58,652 bases of DNA from Burkholderia dolosa (GCF_902499135.1 NZ_CABVPR010000040.1:1-58652); one strand, 5' to 3'; shown: positions 28,283 through 37,625, counted from the first letter of the stretch. A program made the numbers and translations. The notes: generated by a model from the sequence alone, not told the origin.

Positions 28283-29002
28283 TTACTCGAAACGGAAGTT
28301 CGACAGATCGACGCCGACGATCAGCGGCGCCGGCAGTGCGACGTTGTCCGCGGTTCGCGGATAAATGCGAAAGCGCGTCGGCATGCGGATGCCCTGCACA
28401 TCGACGTAATCGTCGAGATAGCGGGCCGCCGCGTTGCGCCCCTGGATGTCGACCTCGTAGTCGTGCCTGCGCAGCAGTCCGTCCGCGTCGAAATAGAAGG
28501 TCTGGACCGCGCTGTGCGTCGCGATCTCCGGCGCAAACTCGACACGCAGCCGCCGCCACGGCAAGCCGTCGACCTTCCACGGCTCGATTTCGCGGCTGCG
28601 CACGCCGCTGTGACGCAGCAGAAACGGCGACGTCAGATACGTCCACATCGTGTAGCCGGCGAAGTATGCGAGCTGTGCGTTCGACCAAGGCGTCTCCATG
28701 TCGTAGCCGTCGAACGATGCGCGCGGATCGTCGAGCGTATCGACGACGCTGTCGTCGGCGCGCCTGATCTCGACGCGCGACGGCGTATAGACCGAATGGT
28801 CCGTGGTCGGCGCGAATGGCGCGTGCGACACGCGCTGCTCGTGCAGCTGCACCGTCACGCGCGAATCGGTCAGCACGCCGTCGCGCTGCTTCAGCTTCCA
28901 GATCACGCCCGTGTGATGCAATTGCGCGGACACGCTGCGGAAGCTTCGAAAGCGCTCCATGCCGCCTGCCGCGCGAATGGCGAAATCAACCAGATCTTCC
29001 AT
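28283..29002 (-). CDS. Unknown 239-residue protein, possible LolA-like fold (copy 1)
   Basis: Paralogue of the protein at 26510-27229, with the same length and shared landmarks: helix start AIRAAGGMERFRSFR, FAGYTMWTYLTSPF, LPWRRLRVEF, LLRRHDYEVDIQG, VQGIRMPTRFRIYPRT and terminal IVGVDLSN. It has no signal peptide. The start is ATG 29002. It is 10 bases upstream of the zinc dehydrogenase and follows an alpha/beta hydrolase by 92 bases. The conserved Trp/Arg/Tyr residues suggest a ligand pocket; function unknown. Confidence 0.8.
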   Translation of the reverse strand: MEDLVDFAIRAAGGMERFRSFRSVSAQLHHTGVIWKLKQRDGVLTDSRVTVQLHEQRVSHAPFAPTTDHSVYTPSRVEIRRADDSVVDTLDDPRASFDGYDMETPWSNAQLAYFAGYTMWTYLTSPFLLRHSGVRSREIEPWKVDGLPWRRLRVEFAPEIATHSAVQTFYFDADGLLRRHDYEVDIQGRNAAARYLDDYVDVQGIRMPTRFRIYPRTADNVALPAPLIVGVDLSNFRFE

Positions 29003-29094
29003 TTGCGATCCTGATAAATGCGAGTGTGTTGTCGAAGCGATCCGGCGCGCCGCCCGACCGAAGTACGGCCGGCGCGCGGATCTTCCGGCGGCGC

Positions 29095-29949
29095 TCAGCC
29101 GACGTCGTTGCCGACGAATGCCGCGATATGTGCTGCGCAGGCCTGCGGATATTGAAGCTGCGGCCCGTGCCCCGCGCGCGGCAGCGTGACGACATGCAGC
29201 GTCGGCAGCCGGCCGTTGAGCGCGTACCAGTTCTCGACCGGGAACACGATGTCGTGATCGCCGCCCAGATGAAGAACCGGGATCGACGTCGACTTCAGCG
29301 CATCGAGCACTGCGGCCACGGGGAACACCGGGTTCTTCGGGCCGTCGCCGACCTGCTGTCCCGCCCACTCGACCGGCACGGCCGGACTCAGATCGACCTT
29401 GCGCTGCGCGACGCGCGCGGCCGCCCGTTCCGCCGCCGCACGGCTGTCGGCCGACGTCGGTTCGAAGAACAGCGTGACGAAATCCTCGAAGTCGTTCTCG
29501 CGCCTGGCCATCGTGTAGAACAGCTGCTCGCCCGGCTTCACGAGCGGCCCGGGTGGCGTCGTCGCGATCAGAACCGCATGCGTGACGAGCTGAGATGCTT
29601 GCGCAAGCACGATCTGCGCGGCCATTCCGCCGACCGACCACCCGCCGATGACGACCTTCCCCAGCTTCAGCGCGACGATCAGATCGATCGCGTCCTTCGC
29701 GAGCGATGCGGGGTGATACGTGCGCTCGCCGGTGGACTGTCCGAGGCCGCTGTAGTCGAAGATCGTGACCTGGAAGCCGCGCTCGGCGAGGCTGTCGAGG
29801 AACAGCGGATCCCATGTGTCCATGGTCCCGCGAAAGCGCACGCACAACACGAGCGGCGTGCCGCTGCCGATGGTGCGGTACGCGAGACGCCGCCCGTCGA
29901 CGTCGACGAACTGCGTTCTGGCGCTGAGGCTCGGCGTATCGTTTTTCAT
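29095..29949 (-). CDS. Alpha/beta hydrolase, first gene of the operon
   Basis: The 284-residue protein starts at ATG 29949 after GGGAGG. Triad residues are Ser in GGWSVGGM, Asp in GGDHDIVFP and His in RAGHGPQ. As in the 25612-26466 protein (also 284 residues), the usual HG oxyanion motif is replaced, here by VRFRGTMDTWDP. Both contain an insertion with FFEPTSAD or FFPATPAG before the cap. This gene opens a run of eight same-strand genes ending at 22287, with gaps of at most ~92 bases. Substrate unknown. Confidence 0.85.
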   Translation of the reverse strand: MKNDTPSLSARTQFVDVDGRRLAYRTIGSGTPLVLCVRFRGTMDTWDPLFLDSLAERGFQVTIFDYSGLGQSTGERTYHPASLAKDAIDLIVALKLGKVVIGGWSVGGMAAQIVLAQASQLVTHAVLIATTPPGPLVKPGEQLFYTMARRENDFEDFVTLFFEPTSADSRAAAERAAARVAQRKVDLSPAVPVEWAGQQVGDGPKNPVFPVAAVLDALKSTSIPVLHLGGDHDIVFPVENWYALNGRLPTLHVVTLPRAGHGPQLQYPQACAAHIAAFVGNDVG

Positions 29950-30090
29950 CAAGATCCTCCCGTCGTTTTCAAGCAAGTCGTGTCGTCGAGCGTTCGACGC
30001 CACGGATAGGCTGCGGCCGATTCGTCGTCCCGCACGAACGGCGCCGATACGGTCCGCCCGCTGCCGTCGCGATGTACGGACGAGCGCGCG

Positions 30091-30459
30091 TCAACGCGCT
30101 GCGAGCGCGCGGCTCATCCACTGCGCGAGTTCGGCCGGATCGAACGGCTTTTCCAGCACGCATAACGCGCCGAGACGCGCCGCCTCCGCGAGCCGGTCCG
30201 CGGTCACGTGCCCCGTCACGAAAATGACCGGCACGTCGCAGCGCTCGGCACGCAGGCATGCGAGCAACTCGATGCCGGACATCCCGGCCATCTGCACGTC
30301 GCATACGATGCAGTGCGACGGCGCATCGCGGCCGTGTTCGAGAAACGCTTCGGCGGACGCGTACTGCCGGACCCGCGCGCCCATCGCACGGACGAGCGAT
30401 TCCAGCGCCTGTCTCATCGCCATTTCATCGTCGATGATGCAAACCGTCTTGTCGTGCAC
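30091..30459 (-). CDS. Stand-alone receiver (single-domain response regulator)
   Basis: The start is GTG 30459 with GGGAGA upstream; the longer frame to 30630 has no conserved sequence. The 122 residues are just a receiver domain: acidic pair in CIIDDEMAM, phospho-acceptor Asp in IVCDVQMAGMSG, Thr in FVTGHV and Lys in LEKPFDP, all of FixJ/NarL type. There is no output domain, so it may act by protein contact or as a phosphate sink for the nearby kinase. It is 141 bases upstream of the hydrolase operon on the same strand. Confidence 0.85.
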   Translation of the reverse strand: MHDKTVCIIDDEMAMRQALESLVRAMGARVRQYASAEAFLEHGRDAPSHCIVCDVQMAGMSGIELLACLRAERCDVPVIFVTGHVTADRLAEAARLGALCVLEKPFDPAELAQWMSRALAAR

Positions 30460-30626
30460 AGAGTCTCCCGCATGACGCCAGGCTCTCGGCTTCACGCTGG
30501 GAAGCGTCACCGTGTAACCGCGAGCGTATCGGCGGCACCGGCGCGTCACAATCATGCCGAGGTATGGTTGCCGCAATACCGGGCGCACGACGATGCACCG
30601 CTCGCGAGCGTCGCGCGCGTCGCCGC

Positions 30627-31130
30627 TCACGCGCGCTCCGACCGGTCACGGTCGACGTCGCCGGTCCGCTCGAGCCGATACCGCGACGCCGCTTGCAGCG
30701 GGCAATCGCTTGCCGGCAACGGCGTCACGGCAGCCGCATGGATCATCCGGTCCCAGTTGCATGGAACGGTCCGGCCGCGTCCGCGCGGCCGATACACGCG
30801 ATCGCCGCGATTGATCGGCACGCCGGTCAGCACACATCGCGACGACGTCCGTGCAATCACGCAATGCCACACTTGTTCACCGAAATGCCCGGATCGCGGA
30901 TCGCTCCAACGCACGCTGACCGACGTCCTCGACAGAATCTCGACGATCGTGATCTGCGCGCCGGCCCGCGTATCGTCATCCGGCTTGCCGTCCGCCCGCA
31001 TGCGGCGAGCCGGACGACGGCGGCCGGCCGACACCGTACCGTTGCGTGCGGCCGGCATGCCCGACGGATCGAGCAAGCGGATCAGTGCCCTTTCGAATAC
31101 ATCGTCCTGTGCAATCGTTGCTTGCGTCAT
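30627..31130 (-). CDS. DUF3331 domain protein
   Basis: The 167-residue protein starts at ATG 31130 (AAGGA upstream). The C-terminal half matches the Burkholderia DUF3331 pattern: SVRWSDPRSGHFGEQVWHC, then CVLTGVPINRGDRVYRPRGR, with two Cys spaced like a small metal-binding or treble-clef-type unit, and ending in an Ala-rich helix. These proteins are short, frequent in Burkholderia and of unknown function, often next to regulators. It lies 167 bases upstream of the stand-alone receiver on the same strand. Confidence 0.75.
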   Translation of the reverse strand: MTQATIAQDDVFERALIRLLDPSGMPAARNGTVSAGRRRPARRMRADGKPDDDTRAGAQITIVEILSRTSVSVRWSDPRSGHFGEQVWHCVIARTSSRCVLTGVPINRGDRVYRPRGRGRTVPCNWDRMIHAAAVTPLPASDCPLQAASRYRLERTGDVDRDRSERA

Positions 31131-31559
31131 TTCGCCCGTCCTTGTCGCATCGAATGCCCGTCTGCCGCGATCGCGGCAACCGGCTCCGGTGTGCGAACGC
31201 CGCACACACGTCGTATCGTCCCGACTGCCGACGTTGACTGCATCGCTCGCTACGACACCGAGTCTATTGAAACGGCCGCGCACGCTCCATCAGTCCGTGG
31301 TCTCTGATCGCTCATACCAAGGTGTGCACCGGCGCCGCGCAAGACGCATGTCGGCCGCAGAAAACATCGCACGCGTGACGACGAAAACGACGCGCGCAAA
31401 CGCACGCATCGCGACGTGGGCCGAGCAGCACGCGCTCATCTGCCTTATAGTGGCAGCTACGTCGAAGACGGCCGACGCATGCCGTCCGCTCCGCCGTCCC
31501 CCTCCATCATCCGGCTTCGCGCGCATCGCGCGAGGTCTTAGCGTTCCATCCGTGTCGCC
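31131..31559. other. 429-base gap between divergent DUF3331 and kinase genes
   Basis: No coding sequence is convincing. The gap should hold promoters for the DUF3331/receiver side and for the kinase. The right part contains CTTATAGTGGC near 31444, a possible -10-like element for the kinase, but no matching -35 was found. Confidence 0.3.
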
Positions 31560-32820
31560 ATGTCCACGCTTGCCGCCATCGCGCCCGACCCGTTCACTTC
31601 GTCGAATCCCGCGGAAAGCGAGCTGTTCCTCAGCGCGCCGATTCCGATCCTGATCGAGGACTGGTCGCGCGTATATCGCGCGATCAAGGAACTGCAGGCA
31701 TCGGGCGTCGCCGATATCGACCGCTATTTCGACGCGCATCCGGAAGCCGTCTCGAACCTGCGTGCGTTGCATTCGTTCGTCGCCGCAAACGACGCCGTCG
31801 TCGCACTGTTCGACGCGCAATCGCGCGAGCATTTCCTCGCGCATGCGCAAATCCTGTTGCCGGCCGACCGCCTCAGCAACAGTGCCGTGCTGCGCGCGAT
31901 CTACGAGAACAAACCTGCCTGCCAGGGCGAACGCACGCTCGTCACGTTCGCCGGCCGCACCGTGCCGATCGTGTGGCGCTGCTCGTTGCCGAACGACGAG
32001 GAAGGTTATCGGCGGCTCCATTTCTACGCGTTCGACGTCACCGAACAGAAGGAGAACGCCGAGCGGCTCGAAGCGCTGCGTGCGGAAATGGCGCGGGCGA
32101 CACGCGTGTCGCTGTTCGGCGAAATGTCGGCGTCGATCCTGCACGAAGTCAGTCAGCCGCTATCGGCGGCCAGCGCGGCGGCCGACGCATCGTTGCGCTG
32201 GCTGTCGCGCGACGAGCCGAACGTCGACGAAGCGTCGGCCGCGATCGCGAACGCGGCGCGCTGGGCACGCGACGCGATCGAGATATGCCGGAAGATTCGT
32301 GGTTTCATCGGCAAGGCGCCGGTGCAGTTCATCGACTTTCCGGCGGTCGAATCGGTAAAGGCGGCGCTGTTCCTGATCGCGCCGGAAGCGGGCGCGAAGG
32401 ACGTTCGTGTCGACAGCAGCGTCGATCCGGACATACGCGTATTGGCCGGACCCGGTACAGATCCAGCAAGTCCTCGCGAATCTGCTGCTGAACGGCATTC
32501 AGGCGATCGACATGGGTCCGTCGCGCGAGCGCGTGCTGGCCGTGACGGTCGTCGCAGCGGCGGGCGAAGTCGTCTTCGACGTGCGCGATACGGGGCCGGG
32601 CGTCGAGCCGGCAAAGGTCGATCAGCTGTTTCAGCCGTTCTTCACGAGCAAGCGCGACGGGATGGGAATGGGACTGACGGTCGCACGCGCGATCGTCGAA
32701 GCGCACCACGGACGGATGTGGGCACATGGCGAGCCGGGCGTCGGCAGCTGCTTCTCGTTCGCGCTGCCGGCGCCCGCGGATGACGGCACGCACGCATTGC
32801 GTCACGACCGCAGCCGATAG
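31560..32820 (+). pseudogene. PAS sensor histidine kinase split by a +1 frameshift
   Basis: The first frame (from ATG 31560) encodes a PAS domain (~20-160, ending FYAFDVTEQKENAERL) and the dimerisation helix with LHEVSQPLSAASAAAD (HisKA). It loses homology after DPDIRVLA. The ATPase lobe continues in the next frame: DPVQIQQVLANLLLNG (N-box), VRDTGPGVEP (G1), LFQPFFTSKRDGMGMGLTVA (F/G2). Removing one G at 32448-32449 joins LA to DPVQ and restores a ~420-residue kinase. As written, the product cannot bind ATP. It may be a real mutation or an assembly error. The convergent FixJ-type gene is its likely partner. Confidence 0.85.
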
Positions 32821-32900
32821 CGTCGCAAACTGCATCCGGCGAGCGGCGCCGTCGAGTCGGCGGGCGCGGCGCAGCCGGAATCCGTCGTTGCGTTAGCCGG

Positions 32901-33551
32901 TCACGCGGCCGAGCGGCTATCCGATAGCTGCACGCCGATCGCCTCGGACTTGCGCACGAGATCCACGAGCGACGACGCATTCATTTTGCGCATCACCGAC
33001 GCGCGGTGCTGCTTGACGGTGATCAGGCTCAACCCGAGATGCGATGCGATCTGCTTGTTCAGCGCACCGCTGATCACATACGACAGCACTTCGCGCTCGC
33101 GGCGCGTCAGAAGCTCGAACGACTGCTGCAGGCGCTTGCGCGCATCGTTCTCGGTTCGCCGCGCCGCGTCGAGCGACAGCGCGAGATTCACGGCATCGAT
33201 CAGTTCCTGATCCGTGAACGGCTTGACCAGAAAGTCGATCGCACCGCCCTTCAGCGCCTTGCGACACACCTCGACGTCGGCGAAGCCGGTCATCACCACG
33301 ATCGGCAGCGCCGGGCGATCCTGCGCCTGCTGGAACATGAGTCCGCTCTCGCCGCGCAGCCGCACGTCGAGCAGCAGGCAGCTCGGCGCGTCCTGCCAGC
33401 TTGCCGCGCGAAACTCGCCGGTGCTCGCGAACGTCACGACGCGCAGTCCCATCGAACGCAGCAGCGTATCGAGCGACGCACGCACGGACGAATCGTCGTC
33501 GACGATGTAGACGACGCCAGCCGAATCGTCTTGCGTTGCTGCATTTGACAT
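32901..33551 (-). CDS. FixJ-family response regulator (receiver-LuxR HTH)
   Basis: Length is 216 residues from ATG 33551; an in-frame ATG at 33569 is possible. The receiver has VYIVDDDSSVR, Asp in LLLDVRLRGESG, VVMTGFAD and Lys in LVKPFTDQEL. The LuxR-type helix-turn-helix is LLTRREREVLSYVISG followed by NKQIASHLGLSLITVKQHR. FixJ/TodT-type regulators pair with PAS kinases, and the PAS kinase lies tail-to-tail with this gene. Probable targets include the hydrolase operon, but that is inference. Confidence 0.9.
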   Translation of the reverse strand: MSNAATQDDSAGVVYIVDDDSSVRASLDTLLRSMGLRVVTFASTGEFRAASWQDAPSCLLLDVRLRGESGLMFQQAQDRPALPIVVMTGFADVEVCRKALKGGAIDFLVKPFTDQELIDAVNLALSLDAARRTENDARKRLQQSFELLTRREREVLSYVISGALNKQIASHLGLSLITVKQHRASVMRKMNASSLVDLVRKSEAIGVQLSDSRSAA

Positions 33552-33624
33552 AGCGTGTGTCCCAACCATCCATTCCGTTATCGTTCGTCGCCGGCACGCG
33601 CGCGCTGCCCGTGCGGGACACGCG

Positions 33625-34143
33625 TCATCGTTGCTGCGTGCGCGCTGCCGCGCACTGCGCGGCCGCTTCGATCGCAGCGTTCAGCTTGTCGTCCAGTTCG
33701 AGCCCGACCGATCGGACGTCGCCGTTTCCGAACTGGCCGAGCACCGTCGACGGCAGGTCGTATTCGATTCGCGTTCGTGCATCGTCCGCGCCGTCGATCA
33801 GGACCGTCAAAGGTGCATAGAGCGCCGCGCGGACATCGATGCGCGTCATCCGCCACGCGATCAGCGGATTGCCCACGTGATACCGGTACGCAACGCGCGG
33901 CCGGCCGCTCATCGCGAACAGGACGCCGTGGTCGAGCTTGTCGAACAGCATCAGGCCGTGCGGCCCTTGCATCACTTCGATCTGCCGCGCGGCCGCGGCC
34001 GGATCGTCACGCATCAGCGTCAGCGCGTTCCGGTCGAGCGTACCGAGCACGCCGTCGAACGCGGCGATGAAATCGGTGGCCGGCAGCTCGTACGTCCGGC
34101 TCACGTGAACTATCTCGAACGATCGGCGTGAAATCTGCTGCAT
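33625..34143 (-). CDS. DUF302 family protein
   Basis: The 172-residue cytoplasmic protein starts at MQQISRRSFEIVHVSR. The pattern is DUF302: an N-terminal strand-helix (YELPATDFIAAFDGVLG), then LFDKLDHGVLFAMSG, the YHVGNPLIAWRM segment, and RAALYAPLTVLI followed by EYDLPSTVLGQFG. DUF302 proteins are small alpha/beta proteins, sometimes linked to redox stress or lipid-like ligands. It stands alone between the FixJ-type and AraC-type regulator genes on the same strand. Confidence 0.82.
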   Translation of the reverse strand: MQQISRRSFEIVHVSRTYELPATDFIAAFDGVLGTLDRNALTLMRDDPAAAARQIEVMQGPHGLMLFDKLDHGVLFAMSGRPRVAYRYHVGNPLIAWRMTRIDVRAALYAPLTVLIDGADDARTRIEYDLPSTVLGQFGNGDVRSVGLELDDKLNAAIEAAAQCAAARTQQR

Positions 34144-34453
34144 TGGCTGTTTCGCAAGTTACCGGGTGTCAAGCGGACGATCCGTCGTCGACGAGCCCGC
34201 GATGAACATCGCGTCGTGGGGCCGCGGCGCGAGACGAACCCGCACGCACGACCGCCGGTCACCCGGCGCGGGCGCGCTGGCCCGACGCGGCGAGCCGACA
34301 CCCGCGACGCCGCGACAGGACAACGCTGCCCGGGACCGATGCCGGCCCGAACAGCAAACATTCTATTGATGAAGCGCGTATGCGGAGGGACTCAATTCCC
34401 TCGTTTCGCGTCATGCTGCATTGCGCAGCGAGCGATACGCGCCGGCGCGCGCG
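34144..34453. other. 310-base gap upstream of the DUF302 gene
   Basis: I see no gene. It must hold the DUF302 promoter and the end of the AraC-type gene. No clear hairpin with a T-tract was found. Confidence 0.3.
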
Positions 34454-35407
34454 TCAGTCGGCGCCGGTGCGCTCCGGCTTGCGCTGGCGCCGCAGCGCCT
34501 GAGGCGGTTGGCCGAATGCGCGGACGAACGATCGCCTCATGCGCTCCGGATCCGCGTAGCCGGTTTCGCGCGCAATCGTGTCGATGGTCCACGACGAACT
34601 CGTCACGAAATCCCGCGCCGTCTCCAGCCTGATGCGTTCGACCGCCTTCGCAGGCGTGAGGCCCGTTTCGTCCTTGAAGCGGCGCGTGAACTGGCGCTTG
34701 CTCATGCGCGCGACGTCGGCCAGTTTTTCGACGGTCAGATTCGTGCCGAGATTCGTCCGGATGTGCGTGATGACGTCGTGGATTCGATTGGAGCGCGCCG
34801 GATGGTCGATCAGCACCGAGTTCTGCGGCTGCGATCCCGAGCGCCGCCAGCGCTCGAGCACGAGGTCTTTCGCGACCTGCAGCGCGGCGTCCGCGCCGAG
34901 ATCGTCCTCGAGCATCGCGAGCGCCATGTCCATCGCCGTGCTCATTCCGGCCGAACTCCACACGCGGCCGTCGCGCACGAAGATGCAGTCCTTCTCGACC
35001 GACACGGCAGGATAGCGATCCCTGAATCGATCGACGAAAGCCCAGTGCGTGGTCGCGCGCCGGCCGTCGAGCAGCCCGGCTTCCGCCAGCAGAAACGCGC
35101 CGAGGCAAATCGACGCCATACGCTCGACGTTGTCCGACAGACGGAGCAGCAGTTCGCGCATGCGGTCCGTGAGCGGCGGCGTCGACAGCGACGCGCCGAC
35201 GAACACGGTATGAAGCTCCGACACCAGCGCCGGCTTCGTCGACGCGATCATGCCGAACGAAGCCTCGACCGGACCGCCGTCTTCGGAAATCACGCTGACT
35301 TCGTACAGCTTTCGTCCCGCTCGAAGATTGGCGATGTCGAAAACGGACAACGCGAGCAGACTCATCACCTGGAACTGGGGGACGACGACAAGTCCAATGC
35401 GGCGCAT
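34454..35407 (-). CDS. GlxA-family AraC-type transcriptional regulator
   Basis: The 317-residue protein starts at MRRIGLVVVPQFQ (ATG 35407); the longer frame adds an Arg/His-rich leader unlike the family. The N-terminal DJ-1/PfpI-like (amidotransferase-like) domain (~1-190) has the nucleophile-elbow Cys in SICLGAFLLAEAGLLDG, though such regulators are usually not enzymes. The C-terminal AraC domain has two helix-turn-helix units with LTVEKLADVARMSKRQFTRRF and GYADPERMRRSFVRAFG. The effector is unknown and no divergent target gene is visible. Confidence 0.9.
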   Translation of the reverse strand: MRRIGLVVVPQFQVMSLLALSVFDIANLRAGRKLYEVSVISEDGGPVEASFGMIASTKPALVSELHTVFVGASLSTPPLTDRMRELLLRLSDNVERMASICLGAFLLAEAGLLDGRRATTHWAFVDRFRDRYPAVSVEKDCIFVRDGRVWSSAGMSTAMDMALAMLEDDLGADAALQVAKDLVLERWRRSGSQPQNSVLIDHPARSNRIHDVITHIRTNLGTNLTVEKLADVARMSKRQFTRRFKDETGLTPAKAVERIRLETARDFVTSSSWTIDTIARETGYADPERMRRSFVRAFGQPPQALRRQRKPERTGAD

Positions 35408-35756
35408 GCTGAACCTCACGCGGAGTGGCATCGCCGCTGCGTGCCGACGATGCCGCGATAGACGGGAACACCGGACATGCCGCGACGGACGCCGCATGCC
35501 CAGGGAAGTACGCTGGCGATGCTACAGGATTTTCGCGAACGACGAGCACGCGGCCGGCGCTCGAGCCGGCCGCACCGCGTGTCGCCGCTTTCCGACGAGG
35601 TGTGCCGGCGTGGTCGCGCACACGCGCGCGAGATATCGCGCTACCGTGCGAACGCTCGCGCGCCGCGCGGTGCGGTCACGGCGCGCGCTAGAACGGCGGT
35701 GCGGCCGCGCGCACGCCGCCATCCCGCCGTGAAGGACGACAACTGCCGTCTCCACG
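35408..35756. other. 349-base gap upstream of the GlxA-type regulator
   Basis: No gene with a recognisable domain or ribosome site is seen. It lies between the start of the AraC-type gene and the 3' end of a LysR-type gene transcribed the same way. Confidence 0.3.
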
Positions 35757-36656
35757 TCACATCCCCGCTCCGATATACCCCGCCAATTCCTCCGGCGTGC
35801 CCAGCGGAAACGCTTCACTCAGGTGCTGAAGAAAAGCCGACACCCGCGCGCTCAACAGCCGCCTCGACGGATAAAGCGCCCATAGCGCGACTTCGGAGCC
35901 TTCCACGTCGCCCCAATGCACGAGCCGGCCTTCGGCCACGTCTCGGCTCACCAGCGACAGTGGCAGGCAAGCGGCGCCTACGCCGAACCGCACCGTATCG
36001 CGAACCATGATCAGCGACGACAGATGAGCGACCGGCGCAATCGCTATCCGCCGTTTCCGATTCCGGTCGACGACATCCCAGTACGCGTTTCGCGGGCCGT
36101 CACCGCGAACGACGGCCGGAACGGCCGAGCCGTCGGTCGGACGCGCGAGCGCCGGCGCCGCCACGACGACGAGCCGATCCCGGAGAAACACGCGCCCGAT
36201 CAGGCTTTCGTCCCGCGCGGGATTGACGCGAATCACGAGGTCATACCCCTCCTCGACCATGTCGACCGCGCGATCTTCGGTCGTCACTTCCAGCCGCACG
36301 TCCGGATACGCGAGCGCGAACGTCGCGACAAGCTTGCTCATCGCGAGCTGCGAAAAAAGCGCCGGTGCGCTGATGCGCAGCCGGCCGCGCGGCCGCTCGC
36401 CGCCCGACGCGATCGCCGACGCGCTATCGACAAGCTCGGCGAGCAGCGCACCCGTGCGCTCGTAGAGCGCACGCCCTTCCTGCGTGAGCTTCACGCCGCG
36501 CGCGCCGCGTTCGAACAGCCGCAGATGCAGAGCGTTCTCCAGCTCGGTCACGCGACGGGACAGCGTCGCCTTCGGCCGGCCCGCCGCACGAGCGGCCTCG
36601 CCGAAGCTGCCATGACGGGCGACGAGATTGAAATCGGCGAGTGCGAGCAGGTCCAT
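35757..36656 (-). CDS. LysR-family transcriptional regulator
   Basis: The 299-residue protein starts at MDLLALADFNLVARHG (ATG 36656). The N-terminal winged HTH has SFGEAARAAGRPKATLSRRV and LRLFERGARGVKLTQEG. The effector domain begins near RGRLRISAPALFS and continues with the LysR pattern RDTVRFGVGAACLPLSLV. It is divergent from an NmrA-like gene with 105 bases between them, the usual arrangement for a LysR regulator and its target. Confidence 0.9.
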   Translation of the reverse strand: MDLLALADFNLVARHGSFGEAARAAGRPKATLSRRVTELENALHLRLFERGARGVKLTQEGRALYERTGALLAELVDSASAIASGGERPRGRLRISAPALFSQLAMSKLVATFALAYPDVRLEVTTEDRAVDMVEEGYDLVIRVNPARDESLIGRVFLRDRLVVVAAPALARPTDGSAVPAVVRGDGPRNAYWDVVDRNRKRRIAIAPVAHLSSLIMVRDTVRFGVGAACLPLSLVSRDVAEGRLVHWGDVEGSEVALWALYPSRRLLSARVSAFLQHLSEAFPLGTPEELAGYIGAGM

Positions 36657-36761
36657 AGCGTTCCACCAGTGAGACACGCCGTCTATTTAACACATCTTCC
36701 GGACCGTATGCGGATCACCTAACTTACGTGGGCAGCCAACCTTCATCCAGGAGTGAACATC

Positions 36762-37625
36762 ATGACCATCCTCGTAACAGGCGCCACCGGCCGAGTCGGC
36801 CGCCAGGTCGTTCATCAGCTCGTCAGCCGCGGCGCCGACGTGCGCGTGCTCGTTCGCGATCCGTCGAAAGCCGACTTTCCGGCCGCGGTGACGGTCGCAC
36901 AGGGCGACATGCTCGACCTCGACTCGCTGCGCACCGCATTCTCGGGCGTGCGCACGCTGTTTCTGCTCAACGCGGTCGCGGCCGACGAATTCACGCAGGC
37001 GCTCGTCACGCTGAACGTCGCACGCGGGTCGGGCGTCGAGCGCGTCGTCTATCTGTCGGTCATCCATGCCGACCGGTTCGTGAACGTCCCGCACTTCGCG
37101 GTGAAGTCGGGTGCCGAGCGCATGATCGAGCGAACCGGCTTCAGCGCGACGATCCTGCGCCCCGCGTACTTCATGGACAACGAGCTGATGATCAAGGACG
37201 CGATCGTCGGTCACGGCGTCTACCCGATGCCGATCGGCAGCAAGGGCGTCGCGATGATCGACGTGCGCGACATCGCCGAAATCGCGGCGATCGAGCTGAT
37301 CCGCCGCAACGACGCAGCGGCCAAGCTGCCCGTCGAGACCGTGAATCTCGTCGGACCGGACACGCTGACCGGCCCGCAGCTCGCCGACATCTGGTCGCAG
37401 GCGCTCGGCCGCCCGGTCGCATATGGCGGCGACGATCCGGCCGCGTTCGAAAGCAATCTCGCACGCTTCATGCCGAAATGGATGGCGTACGAGATGCGTC
37501 TGATGGCCGAGCGCTACGTGACCGACGGCATGGTGCCGGAGGCCGGCGACGTCGAGCGCCTCACCAAAATGCTGGGCCGTCCGCTGCACACCTATCGCGA
37601 CTTCGCGGCCGCGCTCGCTCGCTGA
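36762..37625 (+). CDS. NmrA-like NAD(P)-binding SDR protein
   Basis: The 287-residue protein starts at ATG 36762 with AGGAG eight bases upstream; a GTG at 36753 overlaps that site and is unlikely. The nucleotide-binding motif is VTGATGRVGRQVV, then VRDPSKAD and QGDMLDLDSL, followed by YLSVIHADRF and ATILRPAYFMDN. The catalytic Tyr-Lys pair of classical SDRs is not evident. It belongs to the atypical SDR group with NmrA and quinone oxidoreductase QOR2-like proteins. The divergent LysR gene is its likely regulator. Confidence 0.88.
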   Translation: MTILVTGATGRVGRQVVHQLVSRGADVRVLVRDPSKADFPAAVTVAQGDMLDLDSLRTAFSGVRTLFLLNAVAADEFTQALVTLNVARGSGVERVVYLSVIHADRFVNVPHFAVKSGAERMIERTGFSATILRPAYFMDNELMIKDAIVGHGVYPMPIGSKGVAMIDVRDIAEIAAIELIRRNDAAAKLPVETVNLVGPDTLTGPQLADIWSQALGRPVAYGGDDPAAFESNLARFMPKWMAYEMRLMAERYVTDGMVPEAGDVERLTKMLGRPLHTYRDFAAALAR

